Assembly: GCA_964035575.1 (NCBI GenBank)
Contig: OZ037847.1
Span: 1,138,001-1,202,000 of the forward strand
Source: Rhynchopus sp. YZ270_cl-10
Taxonomy: Eukaryota; Euglenozoa; Diplonemea; Diplonemida; Diplonemidae
Direction: 5' to 3'
Length of the DNA stretch: 64,000 nucleotides
Position numbers and translations under genes: made by a program
The notes under the pieces: generated by a model
Seen by the model: the letters and a program-made list of their open reading frames with translations, nothing else
Told to the model about the DNA's origin: nothing
Databases searched by the model: none
Part shown: piece after piece, positions 56,718-64,000 of the stretch
Layout of the letters: every line of letters begins with the position of its first letter
Position numbering within the stretch: position 1 is the stretch's first letter

Positions 56718-57650
56718 ATGATGTTTATATACTATGTAGTAGGCGGTGTTGGAGCTGCAGTACTGCTTCGTGCAGTGTGGGGGAATTGGAGACACAAGGA
56801 TGCAAAAAGGCGGGTTGATGGCTTTTATGCAAAACATAGTGCAGTTATTAGCGCTGTAGAGACTCCGTTTGGGAGTGTGACGGTGCTCAACGCCAATTCG
56901 GGTGCTTGCAGCTCGAAGCCTTCCCTTTTCTTTGTCCACGGATCTTGCGCTAGAATGGGTCAATATGAGCACCAGATCGAACATTTTATTGCAAAGGGAC
57001 ACCATGTTGTAGCGCTGGACAACCTAGGATGTGGGGAAAGCGACAAACCTGATAACTATGATGCATACCATCCATCGCAGTTTATTGATACCGCTGTTAT
57101 GATTGCCGAGAAAAAGCTTGATGGAAAGAAGATTGTCATTGTTGGCCACTCCTTCGGCTCGTATGTTGCATGCAGGGTGACTGAACGGGTTGAAAGCATT
57201 GCAGGTTCGGTGCTGCTCGGTATCAGCGATTTTGATGAATTGAAAAAGGCGGAGTGGGTTTTCAAACTTCCTCGTCCAGTTTTGTGGATGATGCGTCCTC
57301 TGTTGGGGCGTGGGTTCCAAACCAAGGCCTTGTACAAAGGCACCGGAAAGGAGCTTAGAATGCAAGAAGCGGAGGCGTCTAGTCGAAACCCGGTTTTCAT
57401 GTTTTCTGCGTTTTATAGAAATCTTTGTAGGGCAGAGATTGTGGTGGCGTTTCCCGAACGGCCGACATTGGTGATCTCAGGAAGGCATGACAAGGTGACT
57501 CCTGTCGACGCTACGTCGACGTTGGTGGAACAGTACGACTTTGCGTACCACAAAATTGTGGAAAATGCGTCGCACCAAATGATGCAAGAAGAACCAGAAG
57601 TGACCAACCAGCACATCGATGAGTTCATCTGCAAGCACGTAACAATGTGA
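56718..57650 (+). CDS. Membrane-anchored alpha/beta hydrolase (ABHD-type)
   Basis: 310 residues, one exon; ATGATG start 14 bases after an acceptor-like TTTTTACAG. Residues 3-20 (FIYYVVGGVGAAVLLRAV) are an N-terminal membrane anchor. The alpha/beta hydrolase fold is clear: oxyanion HGSC (74-77), LDNLGCGESDKP, nucleophile elbow GHSFGS with Ser145, acid Asp258 in SGRHDKVTP, and His286 in NASHQMMQE. The complete triad implies an active serine hydrolase, likely on lipid esters or acyl groups. The nearest family flavour is ABHD8-like, but substrate is not determined. Three stem-loop family elements follow the gene. Confidence 0.88.
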   Translation: MMFIYYVVGGVGAAVLLRAVWGNWRHKDAKRRVDGFYAKHSAVISAVETPFGSVTVLNANSGACSSKPSLFFVHGSCARMGQYEHQIEHFIAKGHHVVALDNLGCGESDKPDNYDAYHPSQFIDTAVMIAEKKLDGKKIVIVGHSFGSYVACRVTERVESIAGSVLLGISDFDELKKAEWVFKLPRPVLWMMRPLLGRGFQTKALYKGTGKELRMQEAEASSRNPVFMFSAFYRNLCRAEIVVAFPERPTLVISGRHDKVTPVDATSTLVEQYDFAYHKIVENASHQMMQEEPEVTNQHIDEFICKHVTM

Positions 57651-57744
57651 CGTTTTTTTTCGAACTCCGGCTGGGGAAATGACATCCCTGACAACAAACT
57701 TGTGGAAGCCAACACAGCGTTTGCTCCGCGATAACGAATGTGAT

Positions 57745-57795
57745 AAGGTGACAAAGAGGCTTATGGGTCATCTTATAAACCTTTCTTTTTTCTTT
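57745..57795 (+). repeat. Recurrent 3'-gap element, copy 15
   Basis: AAGGTGACAAAGAGGCTTAT then GGGTCATCTTATAAACC and TTTCTTTTTTC. The hairpin is shortened; lead and tail are intact. Confidence 0.6.
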
Positions 57796-57984
57796 TTTTT
57801 TTTGTGAGGGAATTGGAGGTGGCATCCACAGCTGTATCGTTTCTGATTTGGTGTGTTGAGAGTTCGGAGGTTTCGTGCCCCCCATTGTACCAACAATGTT
57901 ATGTATTGTGCCCTCTGAGTTCAATCATCAGCAGAGACGCAGTACCCTGTAGAGGGTATAGCGTTCTATGGCAAATTTCTTTTC

Positions 57985-58025
57985 AAGGTGGAGCGTAGGG
58001 TTATCTTATGGACCTTTTGTTTTTG
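57985..58025 (+). repeat. Recurrent 3'-gap element, copy 16
   Basis: CAAGGTGGAGCGTAGGGTTA then TCTTATGGACC and a T-rich run; hairpin lost. Confidence 0.5.
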
Positions 58026-58359
58026 AATGCCTGTGAAGAAGAAATATTGCAGGTCATTGTGAGTTGGAGAGGAACAGTGTCTGCAGAGGGGGGGAAAGTG
58101 TTAATTACAGAGAAAAGCAGCGGCTGCGATCAGCGTCGTGCCAATCTAGATTTGTTACCGTGTTTAGAAAAAAAAATATGGACCAGAAAAAATAGGTCCA
58201 TAAAAAAGAATCTCAAAAAAGTTCAATAATTATTCTGTTAGAAAAAAATAACCCCCCATCCCCCCGTGACTAGCCCAGCAACTGTTGCTACGTTGTGTTG
58301 TGCGTGGGGGTGGGGGGTTTTTTGACGCATCTTCGAAATGTTCTCTAATTTATTTCTCG

Positions 58360-58400
58360 TGTGCACGAGAGGCACATTCATCTTACAAATTTTCTTTATT
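58360..58400 (+). repeat. Recurrent 3'-gap element, copy 17 (GTGC/GCAC stem)
   Basis: GTGC, loop ACGAGAG, GCAC, then ATTCATCTTACAAATT and TTCTTTATT. The loop is like the type copy but the stem is replaced by a different paired sequence, as expected of a conserved structure. Confidence 0.65.
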
Positions 58401-58703
58401 TGTTTGCCCCGTCAGGTGAGGGCACATTTTCCGATTTTTCTTTTTTCAGAACGCAGCAATGTAGAGAGGATGTATCTTTGAGACCTTCTTTACTGCAACA
58501 AAAAGCAACTGTTGGTGAGTGCAAAATATTGCCTCAAAAAAGTGGAAGCTGTGTAGGTATTCGTGCAGGATGCACTCACCATGTGGTGCTGCCTCCACAG
58601 TAGGTACTCGCCACCAAAGTACAAACCAAATGCTTGTTTATTTTGTTCTTCCTTATGCTGCCCCCACGTCTCTCTGCCCGACACCCACCACACACCTTCA
58701 GGG

Positions 58704-58831
58704 ATGATACCCATCCTCCGAGCGTGCGGGGGGCACCAACTATGCTTGCAGAGCGTCCGGCGGTGGCAGTCGGGTACCCCTTCGGATGATGCGCAGCAGC
58801 CACAACAACGTCAACAGCTACACCCACAAAG

Positions 58832-58927
<96 letters not shown>

Positions 58928-59849
58928 CCCCGCCCCCAACCGCGACCGCGCCCGCCGCGTACATGCACACGAACGCCGCTCCCCACCCCAACAATACAAA
59001 AATCCAACCACCACGAAAGCTTCCCCCTTCACAGAAGCAGTCACCGCATGGCAGGGCAACAAAGGGGCCGAGCTCGGCACCACAGCCTGGAATGCACGCG
59101 AGCACCCACCTGCACACGCGTGGCGCCCACCCCACGACTCAGGCGGCACATCATGGAAGGACAAACGCGCACGCAACGAGATGCAGGGTGCGTGGTCGGG
59201 GCGGAAGGAGGACGAGGTGCGGATGCTGTCCTCTTGGAAGGGGACGGGGGGTGCGTGGACGTGGCGGGTGGTCGACTCTGAACTGCGGTTGGACCGGCAT
59301 GGCTTTGATGTGACACGCAATGCGCAGAGCAAGCCTTGGTGCTGTGCGCTGGGCGGGGCACACTTGCAGACCGGCTTCCACGAATGGGAGATACGCCTCA
59401 CTGGCAACACCCGGGCTGTCCGCGTTGGCGTTGTTGCACGCGACATCACCGGTGTGCACGACAATCTAGCGTGGGGACGGCACACCCCTAAAGCATGGGT
59501 GCTGACGGACATGGGGTCGCTCTGGCACAACGAGAAGCTGACTGCACGGTGCCAGCCCTTCCGCACCTCAGGCGACATCATCACTATGTACTGCGACATG
59601 GACACACAGACGCTCCGCTTTGCCATCAATGGCGTGAAGCAGCCAGACGCAGGATTCAACCACCTTCCCACAGCAGGCGTCCTCCCTGTCGTCTGCTTCA
59701 GAGAATCTCCCGTCACAGCTGAAATGCGCCACGTCATCTCCACAGTCGACGCCACCGACACTGGACCAATCCTCAACTCCGTCCCCGTCCGGCGAGGTCA
59801 AATTGAAGACTTCCCCAAAAATCTCCCCATGCAGTATCAACAACGTTGA
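58704..59849 (+). CDS. SPRY/B30.2-domain protein with polyglutamine tract
   Basis: 381 residues from the ATG at 58704, just after an acceptor-like CACCTTCAG; upstream in-frame codons to 58563 look like leader. Residues about 39-75 are Gln-rich, made of a CAACAG hexanucleotide repeat, and residues 76-180 are Pro/His/Arg-rich and disordered. A SPRY domain covers about 186-352: WTWRVVDSELRLDRHGFDVT, HEWEIRLTGNTRAVRVGVVA, GDIITMYCDMDTQTLRFAING and LPVVCF. SPRY domains bind short peptide motifs in partner proteins. No catalytic module is attached, so this is probably an adaptor. The pathway is unknown. Confidence 0.82.
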
Positions 59850-60277
59850 AGGGTGTACCTAGACCTGGTCACCTAGCGCACCGTGTGGCACAACTCTGAC
59901 GAGGAAGCCCTGTGTTTTTTTTTCTTCTTTTTCTGGGAAATTTTTTTTCACACACTGAGAACGCCGTTCTTGCAGACACTATTTGCACCCCCATTCACCT
60001 CCCCCTTCTCTTTTATTTCACCCTTTTCATCCACCAAAGTCCAGGTAAGGTTAGCGACTCTGGTCTGGTCGACTCGCATACTGCACCCCAGGGAATCTGG
60101 CCGATTTGCAGTGATTTTTTACAGAACCCACTTTGGTGTTTTCAATGTCACAAAAACCCTTCCTTTTGTTACAGATCTACCCCCCATCCCCTATCAAGAT
60201 CAAATACACACCATCCAGCCCACCCTTTTTGACAACGAAAACCCCGGTGGGTGACGGGTGGCGGGGGGTTGTGTGAT
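59850..60277. other. Intergenic, nothing recognised
   Basis: 430 bases; T-rich then C-rich sequence. No stem-loop family copy was found here. Confidence 0.5.
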
Positions 60278-62065
60278 ATGCACTTCCCTCGGCTGGACCT
60301 CTGCTCTTCCTCCTCCTCCTCAGCTTCTTCTTCTTCTTCTCCCCCCTGCTTCTCTCCCTCCACCCGCGCTGAAACGAAGCACCATGTTGCACGACGATGG
60401 CGTGGACGCCGTACACGAGGGCTCAACTGGGGGCTTTCTGTGATAGGCATTCTTGGGGTTGCTGCGATTTTTTGCATGCCGATTGAGGATGGTGTGATGG
60501 AAACGCAGTTGGAAACGCCACAGAGACATCTTCTACAGTCTGCACCGGACACTCCAGCACCAACAAATGGAACGAATGGGTCTGACGAGGGGTCTGAAGG
60601 GGATATCTACCCGCCATCGCTTTTTTCTGATTACTCTATCATACGGGGAGGGTTTTTGCTGTATTTGCTCGGAATTTTGTATATGTTTCTTGCGTTGGCG
60701 ATAGCATGCGACGATTATTTTGTTCCGGCATTGGAAGTCATCATCGATAAACTCAATCTCAGTGAGGATGTAGCTGGGGCAACTTTTATGGCCGCAGGGG
60801 GGTCGGCACCCGAGCTTTTTACCTCGCTTTTGGGTGAATTCGTTGCGAAATCTAACATTGGGTTTGGGACCATCGTTGGCTCTGCAGTATTCAATGTGAT
60901 GTTCGTCATTGGCGCCTGCGCGTTTGCGACTCGAAGTATTGCTCCAGACGGACTTCCCTTAACCTGGTGGCCCCTCTTCCGCGATTCTACATTTTATGCT
61001 ATAGATTTAGGCCTTTTAACCTATTTCTTTTCGGATAAAATCATTAAGTGGTGGGAGTCCGCGATTCTCTTTGCGATGTACATTGTGTATGTCATATTCA
61101 TGTCACAGTCGGAGAAGATCTATGAAAAAATAGAAGGGCACAAACACATCAGGCATGACCATCATGGTGGAGACCGTGATGCGCCGAAGGGGACACAGTC
61201 GTTTGCAAAGCTTTCGACGTTCTATGAAAATGAGATGAAGGTGCCGCTGAAGCAAGAGAAATTTTCGCAGGAACACAACATCGAGCATGTAGGGGGTGTC
61301 AACATCTTGACAGAGCCTGACAGCAGTCTGGAAGGCTCCTTCGATCGAGATCAAAACCATGTCAATCTTCTTCTTGGGGGTTCGCCCAAAGGAGTGTCAC
61401 CTCTCGCAAAAACGGAACAAAGCTCCGAATCCGACGAAGAAAGCGAAGAAGGAGAACCATGGGACCCCTGCCCGCTTCCGGAAGGGGGTTGGGAGAAATT
61501 CAAATACGGCGTGCTCTTCCCGATTAACTTCTCTCTTTGGCTCACTGTCCCCAACTGCGCGCGCGAGGAGAAGAAAAAATACTTCGCGCCATCGTTTTTT
61601 ATGTGCATTGTGTGGATTGCTTTTTTTACCTACTTCATGGTGTGGTGGGCTGAGTCTTTGGGGAAGGCCATCTCTATTCCGTCGGAGGTTATGGGGTATA
61701 CCCTTTTGGCAGCAGGAACTAGTGTACCTGATTTGATTACAAGCGTATTGGTAGCGCGTCAAGGTAAAGGTGATATGGCAGTGTCCAGCTCAATAGGCAG
61801 CAACATCTTTGATGTGACCTTCGGCTTGCCCATCCCCTGGTTAATCCGTGCCTTCACAGATGAGCTCAAAGAAAAGACAGTTGAAAGCAAATCCCTGGGC
61901 GCATCGGTAGCTATGTTAATTTTGATGCTCTTCCTGATCATCGTTTCCATCGCCTTAATGGGTTGGAAACTGGATGTCAAACTCGGAATATTGTGTCTAT
62001 TTTTGTATTGTGTTTTTGTCTCTATTTCTTTGTTGCTCGAGTATGAAGTTATTGAAATGTTTTAG
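60278..62065 (+). CDS. K+-dependent Na+/Ca2+ exchanger (NCKX/SLC24-like)
   Basis: 595 residues, one exon. The ATG at 60278 opens a Ser-rich, low-complexity start, so a later ATG is possible (60477 is in frame but inside the first hydrophobic segment). LNWGLSVIGILGVAAIFCM is a signal anchor, and an N-glycosylation-rich loop (NGTNGS) follows. The alpha-1 repeat contains AAGGSAPELFTSLLGEF (172-188) and GTIVGSAVFNVMFVIG. The alpha-2 repeat contains AAGTSVPDLITS (478-489) and SIGSNIFDVTFGLPIPW. The acidic residues E179 and D485 are those that bind cations in the family. The large cytoplasmic loop (about 280-415) is His-rich at first (HKHIRHDHHGGD) and then acidic. The protein exports Ca2+ in exchange for Na+, with K+ co-transport. 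Length is near the usual 550-650. The polycystin-like channel upstream is a possible partner in calcium handling. Confidence 0.92.
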   Translation: MHFPRLDLCSSSSSSASSSSSPPCFSPSTRAETKHHVARRWRGRRTRGLNWGLSVIGILGVAAIFCMPIEDGVMETQLETPQRHLLQSAPDTPAPTNGTNGSDEGSEGDIYPPSLFSDYSIIRGGFLLYLLGILYMFLALAIACDDYFVPALEVIIDKLNLSEDVAGATFMAAGGSAPELFTSLLGEFVAKSNIGFGTIVGSAVFNVMFVIGACAFATRSIAPDGLPLTWWPLFRDSTFYAIDLGLLTYFFSDKIIKWWESAILFAMYIVYVIFMSQSEKIYEKIEGHKHIRHDHHGGDRDAPKGTQSFAKLSTFYENEMKVPLKQEKFSQEHNIEHVGGVNILTEPDSSLEGSFDRDQNHVNLLLGGSPKGVSPLAKTEQSSESDEESEEGEPWDPCPLPEGGWEKFKYGVLFPINFSLWLTVPNCAREEKKKYFAPSFFMCIVWIAFFTYFMVWWAESLGKAISIPSEVMGYTLLAAGTSVPDLITSVLVARQGKGDMAVSSSIGSNIFDVTFGLPIPWLIRAFTDELKEKTVESKSLGASVAMLILMLFLIIVSIALMGWKLDVKLGILCLFLYCVFVSISLLLEYEVIEMF

Positions 62066-62138
62066 TGCATTTTTTGCACAAAAAAGAAAGAAAAAAAAAA
62101 ATGAATTACGTGTGTGTGCGTGACCCTTTATAAAAAGA

Positions 62139-62180
62139 CGTGCCTATTTTATAGGCCCATTTATCTTTCAAGTTTTCTTT
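62139..62180 (+). repeat. Recurrent 3'-gap element, copy 18
   Basis: GTGCCTATTTTATAGGC forms a perfect six-base stem (GCCTAT/ATAGGC) different from the type stem. The tail is CCATTTATCTTTCAAG and TTTTCTTT. It lies 74 bases after the exchanger stop codon. Confidence 0.7.
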
Positions 62181-63120
62181 AGAGACCCTCTGATTGTCCC
62201 AACCCTCACACAAAAAAATAAAACATGAGTTGTGAAAGAAGAGAACGTCTGCAAATCACAACAATGCTGTGTTTTTTTTTGTTGATTTTTTTTTTCTCCT
62301 TTTTTTTCTTTCTCCCCCTCTTCTTTCGAAATTTGGATATCGCGCTCATTTTTCACAAAGAGGGCTTTCATTTCCCCAGACGTGGATAATGTAATGAGAT
62401 GAGAAGGAGAAGGAGAACGAGGGACATGTGTTCACAGCGTACAACGGTATTCTGTGTAAGGAAGTCATATTTTGAATGATCCACACGAGACGAAGACACT
62501 TCTGTGAAACTGGAAGTTGCTACACTGTCTGAACTAAATAATAAAAAAAAACAAAATGTGGATCACATCCTGTATCCACACACTAAGATCTACCATTTTA
62601 TATTGTCCAATGACCTTCTTTCACTTTCAATTGTATATATTTTTGGAAATTTTTTGGAAATTTTTTGAATTGCCGGCGACTTTCTTGCTTTCTTGTTGTC
62701 GACGCAAATACAAAGGGGAAATGCAGCTGGTCCGTAGCAGCAACCCCAAACTAATCACCCTACGTGGCTCGCTTCAATCTTTTGTCATAAACCCTGCAGG
62801 GAATTCCTCTCCCCAGGGTATGTTCAAAATGAGTACACGGGCTTTGGGGACGAAAAGGAACCCGAGCGCTTTATGTCGTGGTGTGAACACTAAAAATTTG
62901 GTGGAAATCCTCCAGAGTGGAAATCCTCCCAGATCAACCAAACGTACGAAGATAGCGGGTATTTCTTCTTCTTCTTTTTTTTTTGTTGTTCATTTTTCAA
63001 TTTCGTTTTTCTTCCTGCAGTGCCTTCCCTTTGGAACGTTCGCAATTTCACTATGTTTTTTTTTCTAAGATGAGCCTTGTGTGCCCTTTGGGTGGCTCTT
63101 TCATATCACGGATTTTTTTC

Positions 63121-63170
63121 AAGGTGCCTAAACACACGACAGATTTAGGTTCATCTTTCAAAACAAATTT
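63121..63170 (+). repeat. Recurrent 3'-gap element, copy 19
   Basis: AAGGTGC, stem CTAAA/TTTAG (A-T replaces the G-C pair of the type), tail GTTCATCTTTCAAAAC and a T-run. Confidence 0.7.
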
Positions 63171-63219
63171 TTTTTTGGTTCGTTCAGACTGTTAGCTAGT
63201 TTACTTCCAGCCTACGCGA

Positions 63220-63920
63220 TATGGCCGTTTGCGGGGAATTTTTTTTTGGGGAAAAATATAGGGACTACGGTGCGCCTGCGGCGCAGCCCCAGAGAGCTTG
63301 GCTGTAAAAGGTCCATTTTTTAGCGGGGGTTTCAACAATTTTTGAAATGTGTACCGTGGCTTCGCCAGAAACCTTTGGATGCCTCTTCAGGGAAAACCAT
63401 TCCACGAGGCGAAAATTTTAGACAGGCCTTTTGCTAACTTTGGGATTTTCCCCAGGAATGGCATGATGGTCAAAAAAAAATAATTTCCTGGAAAAAAAGT
63501 ACATTCCGAGCTTTCCCACCTGGTAAAAGCGGTCGTCGCGCGCTTCGCGCGCGCCTCCCTGACAGCCACAGGGTGGAGAGGCGAAGGGTCAGCTTTGCAA
63601 GATAACAAAAAAAAAAAAAACGGAATCTAATCCTTGTTTAACGGTGCTTGGTCTTGCGCCTTACGTACACTAACCGTACAAAATCACTACGTCTTCCAGA
63701 AGCAGGGGCTGTTGCAACGGTTGGGTCATTTTGAAATAACAATGGTCAAATTTTTGCAGCTTGGGTCAAGTTTCATTTCTGGCTGCAAAATGCAAGGGAA
63801 TCCCCTTAGACATTGTAAAATGGCACCGTAGGCAGGAAGAAAATAGGCGTACAGCGCGAGCGAAGCGAGCGGGAATTTTTTTTTTAGGTATACCTCCGCG
63901 AGCGCAGCGAGCAGAAATAT
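63220..63920. repeat. GC-palindrome-rich repeat region
   Basis: Contains TGCGCCTGCGGCGCA (about 63271), GCGCGCTTCGCGCGC (about 63536), GCGAGCGAAGCGAGC (about 63857) and GCGAGCGCAGCGAGC (about 63898). These short palindromes recur in an otherwise AT-rich setting and look like ends or subrepeats of a mobile family. Confidence 0.4.
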
Positions 63921-64000
63921 TTTCAGGCCATCATGCCATCATGCCATCTGGGGGGAAATCCCCAGGTGATGGAGAGCGAAAGCCCTGCCCCACCACCCCC

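Larger units (their letters stand above)
57651..58703. other. Intergenic with three stem-loop family elements
   Basis: 1.05 kb. Elements at 57745, 57985 and 58360 are spaced 240 and 375 bases apart. A CACACCTTCAG acceptor-like site ends two bases before the next ATG. Confidence 0.55.
62066..64000. other. No supported gene; repeats at the right end
   Basis: Two stem-loop family elements lie at 62139 and 63121. A frame at 62556-63068 includes a plausible stretch (MQLVRSSNPKLITLRGSLQS) but has no family and ends in low-complexity F/S runs, so I do not call it. From about 63220 the DNA becomes GC-rich in patches with GCGCGCTTCGCGCGC and GCGAGCGAAGCGAGC palindromes, like those at 14218, suggesting an unrecognised repeat running off the window. 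Confidence 0.5.

Noticed and set aside
58811-59776. 321-codon minus-strand frame with polycysteine
   Set aside because: Antisense of the CAACAG repeat and the SPRY domain coding region.
62556-63068. 170-codon + frame after the exchanger gene
   Set aside because: Only a short middle part looks protein-like. The ends are low in complexity and no family is recognised; kept as a note only.

Overview
The window is nuclear DNA of a eukaryotic protist, probably a flagellate. Introns interrupt conserved genes and are bounded by GTATG...AG. Intergenic DNA is rich in homopolymer T/A tracts. Gene content includes vesicle tethers, a nascent-polypeptide-associated complex subunit, a PPR protein, a polycystin-like channel and a K+-dependent Na+/Ca2+ exchanger. 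A bacterial-type monomeric NADP isocitrate dehydrogenase fits an algal or flagellate lineage. I cannot name the species. A lineage with polycistronic transcription and spliced-leader trans-splicing (Euglenozoa-like) is a hypothesis drawn from the layout only.

Layout: every supported protein gene is on the + strand. 0.2-7.8 kb: acyl-CoA oxidase-like enzyme, a two-exon acidic nuclear-type protein, and a tail-anchored unknown. 7.8-21.2 kb: a 13-kb desert with no recognisable host gene but several short inverted-repeat elements, a hAT transposase scrap and dispersed repeats. 21.2-28.7 kb: two CATCHR-type tethers side by side, VPS50/syndetin (four exons) and exocyst Sec15. 29.4-36.2 kb: two near-identical NAC-beta genes flanking a secreted Cys-rich protein and the isocitrate dehydrogenase. 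37.1-43.7 kb: an EF-hand protein, a membrane cyclase-like protein split by a frameshift, and an EF-hand coiled-coil protein. 43.9-50.5 kb: a 2206-residue channel joining a zinc-finger-like N-terminus, ankyrin repeats and a polycystin membrane region. 51.4-52.7 kb: PPR protein. 52.7-56.6 kb: two adjacent inverted-repeat elements full of satellites. 56.7-62.1 kb: alpha/beta hydrolase, polyQ-SPRY protein and Na+/Ca2+-K+ exchanger. 62.1-64.0 kb: no gene seen.

The most interesting signal is a family of about 19 short structured elements, all on the gene strand and all in gaps. Each has an AAGGTG lead, usually a small hairpin (type stem CTAAGC/GCTTAG with compensatory changes), a TTCATCTTATAA-like tail and a pyrimidine tract. 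Most start codons are also preceded by a pyrimidine tract plus AG. Together these suggest an RNA-processing grammar for same-strand genes. Calcium-linked functions (two EF-hand proteins, polycystin-like channel, NCKX exchanger) are notably clustered in 37-62 kb.
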